DNA of 64,000 nucleotides from Streptomyces sclerotialus (GCF_040907265.1 NZ_JBFOHP010000002.1:6820001-6884000), one strand, 5' to 3'; shown: positions 34,250 through 43,504, counted from the stretch's first letter. The notes: generated from the sequence alone by a model not told the origin. Translations and numbers: made by a program.

Positions 34250-35464
34250 TCAGCCGTCCTCGCGGGGTGTGACCACGGTGGCTGCCAGCGCGCAGACGCC
34301 GGCGAGGACGAATGCGGGTGCGTACCCGGTGGCCGTGATCAGGGCACCGGCGACCGGCGGGGTCAGCGAAGCGGTGAGGTTCTGCCCGGTGTTCTGTACG
34401 CCCATGGCGCGCCCGGCCCAGTCGGACCCGGCCAGTTCGGCGACCTGGGTGAAGGACAGGCCGTTGGTACTGGCGGACAGGCCGCACGTGAGTACCAGTA
34501 CGACCCCTGCCGCCCAGCCCGGCCGGACGGCACACACGGCCAGACAGAGCGACAGCACCCCTACGACGCACGCCAGTTGACGCATCGGGCGCAAACGGCT
34601 GCCTATCCGGTCCGACCACCGGCCCACGCCGATCCGGCAGGCCGCTCCCGTCAGTTGGCCCAGCGCCATCAGCCGTCCGGCGTCCGTCGCCGACCAGTGC
34701 AGTACGTCGGTCAGGAAGACCAGCCCGAACGCGCCGGCGGTGAACTGCGGCCACACCATCAGCGCGCTGCCGCCATGGGTCCGCCACAGCCGGGGATCGC
34801 GGTACGGGTTCGCGGTGCGCCGCCCGGTCTTCTCCGCAGCCGTGGCCCGTGGCGGATCCACGACGAACAGGGCGACCAGCACCGTCACCGCGCCGGTGAG
34901 CGCCGCGGCGAAGCCGAGCGCGCCGAGAACACCGCTGTGCGCGGCCAGGGGCGGCATCACCAGTGCCGCCAGGCCCATGCCGAGGGGCGTGGAGGTCTGC
35001 CGTACCCCCATCGCCAGCCCGCGCTGCCGCGCCGAGAACCAGCCCAGTACCACCCGGCCGCTGGCCGCGGACACCGAAGCCCCGGCGGCGCCCGCCGCGA
35101 CGAACATCGCTCCCCATGCCACGGGGCCGTGTGCCAGGAGGGTGCCGAGCAGGGCGAGCGTCATCAGCCCCAGCCCGGTGGTCAGCACACGGCGCTCCCC
35201 GTACCGGTCGGCGGCGGCACCCCACAGGACCAGCGTGAGAAGCAGCCCGGCCGTCGGACAGGCCACCAGGAGGCCCGACTGGGTCAGCGTCAGGCCGTCC
35301 TTTTCGCGCAGCGTGGGTACGAGGTAGGGCACGCCGTAGACGAAGACGAACGACGCCGTCTGCGCCGCGGTCCCCAGTACGAGCATCAGCCAGGGCCGCC
35401 CGCGGCGGTTCTCGACGGGGCTTTCCGCTACGGAGGGCCCGGCGGACGGAACGGGGGAAGCCAT
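34250..35464 (-). CDS. MFS transporter, oxalate/formate-antiporter-like group
   Basis: 404 aa with twelve hydrophobic spans. The N-terminal half carries QTASFVFVYGVPYLVPTLRE and the motif A loop WGAAADRYGERRVLTTGLG; the central region has RQRGLAMGVRQTSTPLGMGL, typical of MFS proteins of the CynX/OxlT-like groups. The substrate is unknown. It is monocistronic; its leader contains a 12-bp repeat array (35591-35650). Confidence 0.82.
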   Translation of the reverse strand: MASPVPSAGPSVAESPVENRRGRPWLMLVLGTAAQTASFVFVYGVPYLVPTLREKDGLTLTQSGLLVACPTAGLLLTLVLWGAAADRYGERRVLTTGLGLMTLALLGTLLAHGPVAWGAMFVAAGAAGASVSAASGRVVLGWFSARQRGLAMGVRQTSTPLGMGLAALVMPPLAAHSGVLGALGFAAALTGAVTVLVALFVVDPPRATAAEKTGRRTANPYRDPRLWRTHGGSALMVWPQFTAGAFGLVFLTDVLHWSATDAGRLMALGQLTGAACRIGVGRWSDRIGSRLRPMRQLACVVGVLSLCLAVCAVRPGWAAGVVLVLTCGLSASTNGLSFTQVAELAGSDWAGRAMGVQNTGQNLTASLTPPVAGALITATGYAPAFVLAGVCALAATVVTPREDG

Positions 35465-35884
35465 GGCGCATGCTCCTCATCTGCGGTCGGAACGCGGTCA
35501 GCCGCCGGACCACGCCCATCCCGGCACCCAGCCCGACGCCCACTCAACCTACGCTCGCATCCGCATGCCAAGACACCTCGTCTCGCCTGGTGGTCAACGT
35601 AGTAGTCAACGTGATGGTCGCCAAGGCGGTTGCCAAGGTGGTCGCCAGGGCAAGCCGGTTCGCCTCGGTCGACCTCGGTCACCCCCTCGGGCGGCAGGCT
35701 GGCTGGGATGTGCCGTTTATGGCGGAAGGTGACCGTCTTTGGCGTCATGTGCGGGAAAACGTCTCCTCGGACGGAGTCGACGTTCGTAGGATCTCTCCGG
35801 GACGGGCGGGCGGTGGTGTTTCCCTCTCGTGGCTCGCCTGACTCACCTGGCTCACCTGACGGTTCACCGGAGGGATGTGACGGC
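35465..35884. other. 420-bp divergent intergenic region
   Basis: No gene is supported. It holds five 12-bp tandem units at 35591-35650 (tggtcaacgtag / tggtcgccaagg type). Open frames through this stretch have poor composition and no ribosome-binding site. The promoters of the MFS gene (minus) and the lipoprotein gene (plus) must lie here but no clear -35/-10 pair was chosen. Confidence 0.55.
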
Positions 35885-36268
35885 ATGCGCCGGTCAGCAG
35901 GTGCCGTGGCGGTGGTGTTGGCGGTCGCGCTGCTCGCGGGGTGCGACATGACGGAGGGGCAGGACCGGGCCGTGGGTTGTGCGCGGTTCGCGCTGGCCGT
36001 GTCCGACGCCATCGGGGACCTCGAGCATGCCGTACTGGAATCCGCCCTCGACCAGGAGGCGGACGCGGCGGTGGATGCTCTCGACGCGGCGGTCGCTGAA
36101 CTCACGGAGCGGTCGTCCGGCGCGGAGGTGCGGGAGGCCGCCTCCGCCGTAGGCGCGGCGGCAGGCGAGGTGCGCGCGGCGCTCGCCCAGAACCGCGAGC
36201 CCGACCTGCGACCGCTGCGCAGCGCCGGCATGCAGTTGGTCAGGGCATGCCCCAACGGGGCGCGGTAG
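35885..36268 (+). CDS. Small lipoprotein of unknown function
   Basis: 127 aa from ATG 35885. The first 20 residues form a lipoprotein signal with lipobox LLAGC. The mature part is almost entirely helical and Ala/Glu-rich (AVSDAIGDLEHAVLESALDQ, then AAVDALDAAVAELTERS) with three further cysteines-or-near-terminal features (CARF and RACPNG) that could form a disulfide. No known family was recognised. It converges on the broken eis gene and ends with TAG. Confidence 0.65.
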   Translation: MRRSAGAVAVVLAVALLAGCDMTEGQDRAVGCARFALAVSDAIGDLEHAVLESALDQEADAAVDALDAAVAELTERSSGAEVREAASAVGAAAGEVRAALAQNREPDLRPLRSAGMQLVRACPNGAR

Positions 36269-36329
36269 CGAGTCCGGAGGTCGGTACGTCAGCACGGTCG
36301 CGTAAGGCGCTGGGTCCATAGGCGGACGC

Positions 36330-37637
36330 TCAGTAGAGCGGGGAGGCCCAGCCGCCGGGGTACCAGGGTTCGCGTTCTCCGCGGAAGGCGGCCGAGGCGA
36401 GGCGCAGTGCGCCGGGACGCAGTTCCTCGACGAGGCCCGCGGCGGCGAGGCCCGCGGCGGCGAGGTCCGCGGCGGCGAGGGCCGCCGGTGTGCTGCCGCC
36501 GAGGAATGCGGCGCCCGGTTCCGCTGCCGTCATACGCAGGTCGGCGGGGGCGGACGTCGGCTCACAGCTGACGTTCTCGCCCTCCGCCCGGAGCCGGTGG
36601 CGCCCGGTGTTCCAGGGGCAGAAGGGATCTTGCACGTCCAGGACGAGGTCGACCGGCATCGCGTAACGCCGTCCTGCCAAGGCTCGGTCGATGTCGGCCG
36701 GCCGCACCTAGAGCCGATCGGTCAGGGTGGAGTGGACCGTCCGAGGCTCGGCGAGCAGGTGCGGCAGCGGTTCGTCCGCTGCGCCCTCGTACTCGATCCA
36801 GGCGGCCAGGTCGATCCCGGCGAGGAAGTGCCACAGCGCGGCGTACGACTGGAGCGAGAGAGCCGCCAGTTCCAGCACCTGCATTACACCGGTGCTGTCG
36901 CCGCCGTGTGCGTCGGGTACGGACCGGTGGCGGTAGAGCGCGTAGCCGGTGGCTCGGCCGTCGCTGTCCTGATGCACCGCGGAACGCAGGGACGTGGCCG
37001 TGCCGCGCGTCTGCGGCCGGTCGGCGAGGCGGACCCGCCAGTGGCTCTCCTGCCGGTCGGGCCGGCCGGCCGTCGCGGCTCGCGCCTCGTCGTGGACCTT
37101 CTCGTTGACGGGGCGGGACCGGTTGACGTCCGGCAACTGGACGGTTCCGTTGCCGAAATCCACGCTCGGGCGGAAGCGCAGGGCACGCCGGTCGCAGCGC
37201 AGCCGGTTCCCGAGCGTGGCGCGGCCGTAGCCGTAACGTCCGTAGATGCCGGCTTCGGAAGGCCGGAGTGCGGCGATCGGCTACCGGCCGTTCTCGTACA
37301 GCTCCGTCAGCTGCCGGCGCATCATCGAGGTGAGGAGGGCGCGGCGCCGGTGCGTCGGGGCCACGCCCACGAAGGCGACGCCCGCCACCGGCATGACGCC
37401 CCCGGGGACGGTCAGTACCCGGCTGCAGACGGAGGCACCGGCCACCGGCCGGTCTTCGTCGAACACGGCGAGGGTCCGCTCCAGCTCCGTCGCGGCCCGC
37501 TGGTCGGCCAGCTCCTCCTCGGAGCGGTCCGTGCCGTAGGTACCGGCGATCATCCGCGCCCAGGGCACGAACTCGTCGTCGGTGACACTGCGCAGCGGGT
37601 ACGGAGGGTTGGCCATCCGGTCTGTGAACCGGAACAC
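36330..37637 (-). pseudogene. eis: Eis-type GNAT acetyltransferase gene with two in-frame TAG codons
   Basis: One continuous minus-strand frame of 435 codons, interrupted only by TAG at 37283-37281 and TAG at 36710-36708. The N-terminal GNAT domain carries VAFVGVAPTHRRRALLTSMM, the acetyl-CoA motif of Eis proteins. After the first TAG it continues as PIAALRPSEAGIYGRYGYGR, a hallmark Eis segment. After the second it continues as VRPADIDRALAGRRYAMPVD and QDPFCPWNTGRHRL, the SCP2-like C-terminal domain. Length and order match intact Eis enzymes (about 400-430 aa). Single substitutions from GAG and TGG would explain both stops (inference). A 15-bp repeat expands the C-terminus (AAAGLAAAGL). Confidence 0.8.
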
Positions 37638-37954
37638 CGGGCTGCTCGGCGACTGCTTTTCGGCCGCCGCTCACGGGGGGCGGACCCTTCCCCGCGGCAG
37701 CTCACTGCGGCAGCTCGCTGCGGCAGGGCGCAGACACCGGACGACGCGGACACCGGACGAGGCGGAGTGACGCAGAGCGGGGAATCACCGTGCGGACGTG
37801 AATCACCGTGCGGACGTGAATCACCGTGCGGACGTGAATCACCGTGCGGACGTGAATCACCATGCGGACGTGAATCACCATGCGGGCGTGAATCACCGTA
37901 CGGACGTGAATCACCGTACGGGCGCGAACACCGTACGGGCCCCGGGCGTCGGGG
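37638..37954. other. 317-bp region between the eis and MarR-like genes
   Basis: No gene is supported. Short gcggcagctc(a/g)ctgcggcagctcgctgcgg-type duplications near 37695-37725 and (c/g)acaccggacgacgcgg-type duplications near 37735-37765 precede the 18-bp array. The region looks like repeat-driven expansion between two same-strand genes. Confidence 0.55.
37783..37944. repeat. 18-bp minisatellite, eight to nine copies
   Basis: Units aatcaccgtgcggacgtg start at 37783, 37801, 37819, 37837, 37855, 37873, 37891 and 37909, with a degenerate ninth at 37927. The first four are identical; later ones change single bases (gtg to atg or gta; gac to ggc). The array ends 10 bp before the stop codon of the MarR-like gene. 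There are no spacers, so it is not CRISPR. Confidence 0.95.
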
Positions 37955-38305
37955 TCAGGTCCTGGCGTGGGAGCGGACGTTGGTGTCGGTGACCGGCGAG
38001 CGGTCGACCTCGTCCTGGACGAGCAGTGAGAGCAGCGCTGCCACGGTCAGACCGGATTCGGCCGGGTGGCGCAGCACCTTGCTCGGATCGATCCGGTACG
38101 TGTTCGTCCGTCCCTCCCGTGTGTGGGAGAGGTAGCCGTCCCGCTCCAGGTCGGAAATGATCTTCTGGACGGCGCGTTCGGTGAGGCGGCAGTGTACGGC
38201 GATGTCGCGGATGCGGGCACTGTGGTTGTCGGCAATGGCCGCCAGTACTCGGGCGTGATTGGTGACGAACGTCCATCCGGTGTGTGGCTCGGGCACTCCA
38301 TCCAT
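37955..38305 (-). CDS. MarR-like winged-helix protein
   Basis: 116 aa. Most of the protein is a single winged helix: ARVLAAIADNHSARIRDIAV then CRLTERAVQKIISDLERDGY and the wing LSHTREGRTNTYRIDPS. The helices at both ends (HPAESGLTVAALLSLLVQDE) may dimerise. This form is common among small streptomycete MarR/ArsR-type proteins whose targets are unknown. It is divergent from the STAS-ANTAR gene, with about 130 bp between them. Confidence 0.8.
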   Translation of the reverse strand: MDGVPEPHTGWTFVTNHARVLAAIADNHSARIRDIAVHCRLTERAVQKIISDLERDGYLSHTREGRTNTYRIDPSKVLRHPAESGLTVAALLSLLVQDEVDRSPVTDTNVRSHART

Positions 38306-38435
38306 GTGCCAACTCTAGCGACCGAGCATACGCGCATTCAAAAGCACGTACTGAGTTTCAGGTATTTATTGACGTGTGTAGTCTGCGGAGGGCAGCCTGA
38401 TACCGGCGGTCTGGCACAGACGAGGGAGAGAGGTC

Positions 38436-39194
38436 ATGCCGGAGCCTGCGCACTCTGAGCAGTCCCTCGGCGGGGAAGCAGTCGTGCCCACGAGCCCCCG
38501 CACCCCGGCGTCGGTCCCGCCGGTGCCCGCGACGATCGGCATCGCACCGGACGGCGACCGGGTGAGCGTGTCGATACGGGGGGAGCTCGACCTGGATGCC
38601 GCCCAGCGGTTCCGGCCCGACCTGCGCCATGCCCTCGGCTACTCGGTCAGCGGCATCGACCTGCACCTGCGCGAGGTCGAGTTCTGCGACTGCTCAGGCC
38701 TCAATCTGCTGCTCAGCCTGCACCGGCGGGCCATGGAGCAGTGCAAGACAGTCACCATGCGTTCCGGGAGCCGGGCGGTCGAGCGGGTGCTCGACCTGAC
38801 CGGCTCGCGGGAACTCTTCACGCCCCCGAACCCAGACGGCGAGACCATGACACATCCTGCCGCACCCGACGGCGGCCCCTGCGTGGGTACCGACCCCCAC
38901 ACCGGCCAGGACCTGCACACCCTGGTCGCCCAACTGCGGCGGGCCATGCAGACCCGGCCGACCATCGACCTGGCCCGGGGCATCCTGATGGCCTCCTTCA
39001 GTCTGAGCCCCGAAGCGGCCTGGCAGGTGCTGGTCACGGCTTCCCAGAACACCAACACGAAGCTGCACCGGCTGGCCCATGACCTGGTCGGCACCGTCCA
39101 GGGGGACGTGCTGCCCGCGGGTGTACAGGAACACCTCGCGGCCGCGGTCGCCAAGGCGAACCTGGACGGGAGATCGAACGGGTCGGGTCGGTGA
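38436..39194 (+). CDS. STAS-ANTAR fusion protein
   Basis: 252 aa. Residues of about 35-125 are a STAS (anti-anti-sigma) domain: VSVSIRGELDLDAAQRF and the phospho-acceptor region FCDCSGLNLLLS with Ser87. Residues of about 158-218 are an ANTAR domain (VAQLRRAMQTRPTIDLARGI, then LMASFSLSPEAAWQVLVTAS and the TNTKLHRLAHDLV helix). ANTAR domains bind paired RNA hairpins and antiterminate transcription, while STAS domains sense anti-sigma partner-switching. The fusion could couple stress signalling to RNA-level control. No sigma or anti-sigma gene is adjacent. Confidence 0.85.
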   Translation: MPEPAHSEQSLGGEAVVPTSPRTPASVPPVPATIGIAPDGDRVSVSIRGELDLDAAQRFRPDLRHALGYSVSGIDLHLREVEFCDCSGLNLLLSLHRRAMEQCKTVTMRSGSRAVERVLDLTGSRELFTPPNPDGETMTHPAAPDGGPCVGTDPHTGQDLHTLVAQLRRAMQTRPTIDLARGILMASFSLSPEAAWQVLVTASQNTNTKLHRLAHDLVGTVQGDVLPAGVQEHLAAAVAKANLDGRSNGSGR

Positions 39195-39281
39195 CCTCGG
39201 CGAATCCGATGGCTCCGGCGGCCGCCGTGGCTGCGGTGGCCCTGGCGGCCTCAGCGGCCCCGACGTCCCCGGCCGGTCTGG

Positions 39282-39430
39282 CCGTTCGCCGACAGCCTCA
39301 CCGTTGTCGGTCTGACCGTTCGCCGACAGCCTGACGGTTGTCCGCCGTACCGTTGTCGGTCTGACCGTTCGCCGACAGCCTGACGGTTGTCCGCCGTACC
39401 GTCGTCGGCCGGACCTTTCGCCGACAGCCT
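39282..39430. repeat. 49-bp tandem repeat downstream of the STAS-ANTAR gene
   Basis: The core ccgttcgccgacagcct begins at 39282, 39316, 39365 and 39414 (last with one change), giving one 34-bp and two 49-bp intervals. The longer units add a ggttgtccgccgtaccg segment. The array lies between the gene and its terminator hairpin. Confidence 0.85.
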
Positions 39431-39450
39431 GACCGACTTCCGACCGCCAC

Positions 39451-39493
39451 CGCCCCGGGGCCCGGCCTGCCGAGCAGGCCGGGCCCCGGGGCG
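39451..39493. terminator. Strong 20-bp stem-loop terminator
   Basis: CGCCCCGGGGCCCGGCCTGC at 39451-39470 pairs perfectly with 39474-39493, leaving a CGA triloop. It is one of the most stable hairpins in the window and probably ends transcription of the STAS-ANTAR gene before the aceE promoter. Confidence 0.85.
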
Positions 39494-39580
39494 TTCGCCT
39501 TTCAAGAGGTTGCTGTGCGAGGTGACACGCGGAGGGCAAGCGAAGGCAAGCGAGCGCGAGGGGGCGGCGAGTGGCCCGTT

Positions 39581-39668
39581 TGATCGATCATCGATCATTA
39601 CTCGGCGGTAGCTATTGACCGTGGCGATCGGCGGTCTCTACGTTCTGTTGTGCGGAACAGAGGTTCCG
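39581..39668 (+). promoter_or_regulatory. aceE promoter with two flanking palindromes
   Basis: -35 TTGACC (39615-39620) and -10 TACGTT (39639-39644) are 18 bp apart. Upstream lies the 17-bp palindrome TGATCGAT-C-ATCGATCA (39581-39597). CGGAAC-AGAG-GTTCCG (39653-39668) covers the expected transcription start. Two dyads around one promoter suggest regulation by a dimeric repressor or activator, possibly responsive to pyruvate. Confidence 0.65.
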
Positions 39669-39832
39669 TAATTCGGAAGGCCAGGAAGTGAAGTCACCCA
39701 TGTGGTGGCGCCAGTTGAGGTCGCCGTCGACCGGTCCACCCCCATCGCCGGCCGTCCGTCCGACCGCCGGAGATGCCGCGGAAGCGCGCGGCACCTCCGG
39801 TTCCTCACCCAGGAACGTGAAAGGGGATCACC

Positions 39833-42490
39833 GTGTCCCAGCTCGACCAACTGCCCGACAGCGACCCGGCCGAGGTCGCCGAGTGGCGCGAATCGCTGGA
39901 CGGCGCCGCGCGCACCGGCGGTCCGCACCGGGCCGCCTACCTGCTGCGCCGCGTCGCGGAGCACGCCGAACGAAACGCCATCGGCCTTCCGCCGCTCCTG
40001 GAGACCCCGTACATCAACACCATCCCCACCGCCGCCGAGCCCGAGTACCCGGGCGACGAGGCCATGGAGGCGCGGATCACCGCCTGGAACCGGTGGAACG
40101 CGGCGGCGATGGTCACCCGCGGCAACCAGCGCGGCGGACTCGGCGGCCACATGGCCACCTTCGCCTCGGCGGCCTGGCTCTACGAGCTCGGATTCCAGCA
40201 CTTCTTCCGCGGGAAGGAGGCGGACGGCAGCGGTGACCAGCTGTACGTACAGGGGCATGCGTCACCCGGGGTCTATGCCCGCGCGTTTCTCGAAGGCCGC
40301 CTGAGCGAAGGCCAGTTGGACCGCTTCCGGCAGGAGGCGGGCGGGCAGGGACTGCCGTCCTACCCGCACCCGCGGCGGCTGCCCTGGCTGTGGGAGTTCC
40401 CGACCGTATCGATGGGCCTCGGCCCGCTCTCCGCGATCTACCAGGCACGGTTCAACCGCTACCTCCACCACCGCGGCATCAAGGACACCTCGCACTCGCA
40501 CGTCTGGGCGTTCCTGGGCGACGGCGAGATGGACGAGCCCGAGTCGACCGCCGCGCTGGCGCTCGCCGCGCGCGAGGGTCTGGACAATCTGACCTTCGTC
40601 ATCAACTGCAACCTCCAGCGCCTGGACGGCCCCGTCCGCGGCAACTTCAAAATCGTGCAGGAACTGGAGCGGCAGTTCCGGGCCGCGGGCTGGCACGTCA
40701 TCAAGTCGCTGTGGGGCCGGGCCTGGGACGACCTGCTCGGACAGGACACGGACGGCGCGCTCGTACGGCACCTCGGCAGCATCCCCGACGGGCAGTTCCA
40801 GACCTTCGCCGCCCGCGACGGTGCGTACATCCGTGAGCACTTCCTCGGCGGGCGGCCGGAACTGAGCCACCTCGGGGAGCGGCTCACCGACGCACGGCTG
40901 GAGGAGATCGTCGGCACGTCGCGGGCCGGCCACGAGCCGCGCAAGGTGTACGCCGCGTACCAGGCCGCCGTCGAGCACAAAGGTGCGCCGACCGTCATCC
41001 TGGCGCAGACCGTCAAGGGCTGGACGCTCGGCCCCGGCTTCGCATCACGCAACGCCAACCATCAGATGAAAAAACTGTCGGGCAAGGAGTTCCGGGCGAT
41101 GCGCGACCTGCTCGAACTGCCGATTCCCGACAGCAGGTTGAACGACGAGCTGGTGCCGTACGCGCACCCGGGGGCGGACTCCCCCGAAATCGCGTACCTG
41201 AGGGAGCGGCGCGCCGCGCTGGGCGGCCCGGCCCCGGCCCGCAAGGTCACTCCGAAACCCCTCCCCATGCCCGCCGACAAGGCCTTCGACGCGCTGAAGA
41301 AGGGGTCGGGCAGTCAGGAGATCGCCACGACCATGGCGTTCGTCCGGCTGGTCAAGGACCTGATGCGGGACAAGGAGACCGGTAAGCGCTGGGTTCCCGT
41401 CGTCCCGGACGAGGCCCGTACCTTCGGCATGGAGTCGCTCTTCCCGAGTGCGGGGATCTACTCGCCGCTCGGCCAGACGTACGACCCGGTCGACCGCGAT
41501 CAGCTCCTCTACTACAAGGAGGCCAAGAACGGTCAGATTCTCAACGAGGGAATCACGGAAGCCGGTTCGCTCGCCTCGCTGACCGCTGCCGCGACCTCGT
41601 ACGCGACGCACGCCGAGCCGATGATCCCGTTCTACATCTTCTACTCGATGTTCGGATGGCAGCGGACGGCCGACCAGTTCTGGGCGCTGGGCGACCAGCT
41701 CGGCCGCGGTTTCGTGATCGGCGCGACGGCGGGGCGCACGACGATGACGGGGGAGGGCCTGCAGCATGCCGACGGCCACTCGCACCTCATCGCCTCCACC
41801 AACCCGGCCGCCGTCTCCTACGACCCCGCCTTCGCGTACGAGGTCGCGGTGATCGTCAAGGACGGCCTCCGCCGGATGTACGGCGAGAACGCCGAGGACG
41901 TCTTCTACTACCTGACGGTCTACAACGAGACCAAGGTGCAGCCGCCCATGCCCGAGGGACTGGACGAGCAGGGCATCCTGCGCGGCCTCTACCGGTACAA
42001 GGCGGCCGGGAACGCCGCCGGGGAAGCGCCGCGGCTGCAGCTGCTCGCCTCCGGTACGGCCATCCACTGGGCACTCGACGCCCAGGCGCTGCTGGCCGAG
42101 GACTGGAACGTGGCGGCCGACGTCTGGTCCGCGCCGTCCTGGACGGAGCTGCGCCGGGACGCCTTGGAGTGCGACGCCGCACGCCTGAAGGGCGAGGACC
42201 GGACGCCGTACGTGACCCGCGCGCTGGCCGGTGCCGAGGGCCCGGTCGTCGCGGTCAGCGACTGGATGCGGGCCGTACCGGACCAGATCGCCCCCTGGGT
42301 CGAGCAGGAGTGGGTGTCCATCGGTACGGACGGCTTCGGCCTGTCCGACAGCCGGGAGAACGCCCGCCGGTACTTCGGGGTGGACGCCCCGTCGATCGCC
42401 GTGCAGGCGCTGGCCACGCTGGCCCGGCGGGGCGAGGTCGACCCGGAGTCCGTACGGAAAGCCGTCAGGCACTACGGGCTGGAGGGCTGA
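39833..42490 (+). CDS. aceE: Pyruvate dehydrogenase E1 component, homodimeric AceE type
   Basis: 885 aa from GTG 39833 (AAAGGGG upstream). This is the single-chain E1 that decarboxylates pyruvate with thiamine diphosphate. The ThDP-binding motif starts [10 protein letters not shown] at residues 229-238 and continues to the Asn in [17 protein letters not shown]. Further landmarks are [21 protein letters not shown] N-terminal helices, the [20 protein letters not shown] segment and the histidine-rich [17 protein letters not shown] loop. Length matches the family. It is followed two bases later by an E2 gene. It may be the main or a second E1; that cannot be told from here. Confidence 0.95.
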   Translation: MSQLDQLPDSDPAEVAEWRESLDGAARTGGPHRAAYLLRRVAEHAERNAIGLPPLLETPYINTIPTAAEPEYPGDEAMEARITAWNRWNAAAMVTRGNQRGGLGGHMATFASAAWLYELGFQHFFRGKEADGSGDQLYVQGHASPGVYARAFLEGRLSEGQLDRFRQEAGGQGLPSYPHPRRLPWLWEFPTVSMGLGPLSAIYQARFNRYLHHRGIKDTSHSHVWAFLGDGEMDEPESTAALALAAREGLDNLTFVINCNLQRLDGPVRGNFKIVQELERQFRAAGWHVIKSLWGRAWDDLLGQDTDGALVRHLGSIPDGQFQTFAARDGAYIREHFLGGRPELSHLGERLTDARLEEIVGTSRAGHEPRKVYAAYQAAVEHKGAPTVILAQTVKGWTLGPGFASRNANHQMKKLSGKEFRAMRDLLELPIPDSRLNDELVPYAHPGADSPEIAYLRERRAALGGPAPARKVTPKPLPMPADKAFDALKKGSGSQEIATTMAFVRLVKDLMRDKETGKRWVPVVPDEARTFGMESLFPSAGIYSPLGQTYDPVDRDQLLYYKEAKNGQILNEGITEAGSLASLTAAATSYATHAEPMIPFYIFYSMFGWQRTADQFWALGDQLGRGFVIGATAGRTTMTGEGLQHADGHSHLIASTNPAAVSYDPAFAYEVAVIVKDGLRRMYGENAEDVFYYLTVYNETKVQPPMPEGLDEQGILRGLYRYKAAGNAAGEAPRLQLLASGTAIHWALDAQALLAEDWNVAADVWSAPSWTELRRDALECDAARLKGEDRTPYVTRALAGAEGPVVAVSDWMRAVPDQIAPWVEQEWVSIGTDGFGLSDSRENARRYFGVDAPSIAVQALATLARRGEVDPESVRKAVRHYGLEG

Positions 42491-42492
42491 CC

Positions 42493-43494
42493 GTGAGCAC
42501 GGACGTCACACCGCCGATGACCGCAGGTTCCGCCCCGTACGTCACCCCGGTCGTCCGCGGGCTGGCATCGGCGCACGGGGTCGCTCTCACCACGGTCCGG
42601 GGCACCGGCGTCGGTGGCCGCATCCGCAAGCAGGACGTCATCGCCGCCGCCGAGGCCGCGAAGACCGCCGCTCCGGCCCCCGGTGCAAGCACCGGCTCCA
42701 CCGGAGCCGGCGCGCCCTCTGCCCCGGCCGCCTCCGCCGCGCCGAAGGCTCCGGTCCTGGAGGCCTCGCCGCTGCGTGGCCAGACGGTCAAGATGCCGCG
42801 GATGCGCAAGGTCATCGGCGACAACATGATGAAGGCCCTGCACGGCCAGGCGCAGCTGACCTCCGTGGTCGAGGTGGACATCACCAAGATCATGCGGATG
42901 CGTGAGAAGGCCAAGGCCGGCTTCGCCGCCCGTGAGGGCGTGAAGCTGTCGCCGATGCCGTTCTTCGTCAAGGCCGCGGTCCAGGCGCTGAAGGCCCACC
43001 CGGTCATCAACGCCCGGATCAACGAGGACGAGGGCACCATCACCTACTTCGACTCCGAGAACGTCGGAATCGCGGTGGACAACGAGAAGGGCCTGATGAC
43101 CCCGGTCATCAAGGGCGCCGGTGACCTGAACATCGCGGGCATCGCGAAGAAGACCGCCGAGCTGGCCGGCAAGGTCCGCGAGAGCAAGATCAGCCCGGAC
43201 GACCTGTCGGGTGCGAGCTTCACCATCTCCAACACCGGCTCGCGCGGTGCACTGTTCGACACCGTCATCGTGCCGCCGAACCAGGTCGCCATCCTGGGTA
43301 TCGGTGCCACCGTCAAGCGTCCGGTGGTCGTGGACCACCCGGAGCTGGGCGAGACGATCGCGGTGCGCCACATGACGTACCTGTCGCTCTCCTACGACCA
43401 CCGTCTGGTGGACGGCGCGGACGCCGCCCGCTACCTGACCACGGTCAAGCAGATCCTGGAGGCCGCCGAGTTCGAGGCGGAGCTGGGCAGCTGA
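42493..43494 (+). CDS. 2-oxo acid dehydrogenase E2 core without a lipoyl domain
   Basis: 333 aa from GTG 42493 with GGAGGG six bases upstream. It begins directly with the E3/E1-binding domain (TPVVRGLASAHGVALTTVRG then TGVGGRIRKQDVIAAAE, about residues 17-52). An Ala/Pro linker and a complete catalytic domain follow, containing the acyltransferase motif SYDHRLVDGADAARY with His303. No lipoyl domain with its DKA-type lysine exists anywhere in the frame, and aceE ends only two bases before the start, so it has not been missed. The enzyme would need a lipoyl domain supplied by another protein, or it has another role. Confidence 0.9.
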   Translation: MSTDVTPPMTAGSAPYVTPVVRGLASAHGVALTTVRGTGVGGRIRKQDVIAAAEAAKTAAPAPGASTGSTGAGAPSAPAASAAPKAPVLEASPLRGQTVKMPRMRKVIGDNMMKALHGQAQLTSVVEVDITKIMRMREKAKAGFAAREGVKLSPMPFFVKAAVQALKAHPVINARINEDEGTITYFDSENVGIAVDNEKGLMTPVIKGAGDLNIAGIAKKTAELAGKVRESKISPDDLSGASFTISNTGSRGALFDTVIVPPNQVAILGIGATVKRPVVVDHPELGETIAVRHMTYLSLSYDHRLVDGADAARYLTTVKQILEAAEFEAELGS

Positions 43495-43504
43495 ACGGCT
43501 GAAA

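Larger units (their letters stand above)
39195..39832. other. 638-bp region between the STAS-ANTAR and aceE genes
   Basis: No gene is supported. From left to right it holds a 49-bp repeat array (39282-39430), a strong hairpin (39451-39493), a 17-bp palindrome (39581-39597), a promoter (39615-39644) and a start-site palindrome (39653-39668), then a leader of about 180 bp before aceE. Confidence 0.7.

Noticed and set aside
35470..35841. Frame through the 12-bp repeats upstream of the lipoprotein gene
   Set aside because: No ribosome-binding site and poor amino-acid composition.
36330..37637. Recoding of TAG as a sense codon throughout the genome
   Set aside because: TAG is the normal stop of genes ending at 3748, 21742, 36268 and 58405.
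37783..37944. Possible CRISPR array
   Set aside because: Units are directly adjacent with no spacers and no cas genes are present.
37702..37992. Repeat-encoded peptides (VIHVRT or NHRADV type) on both strands of the 18-bp array
   Set aside because: Translation of a minisatellite in every frame; no ribosome-binding site.
41045..42472. A 475-codon antisense frame inside aceE
   Set aside because: Shadow frame of a high-GC gene; the sense strand is an unmistakable E1.
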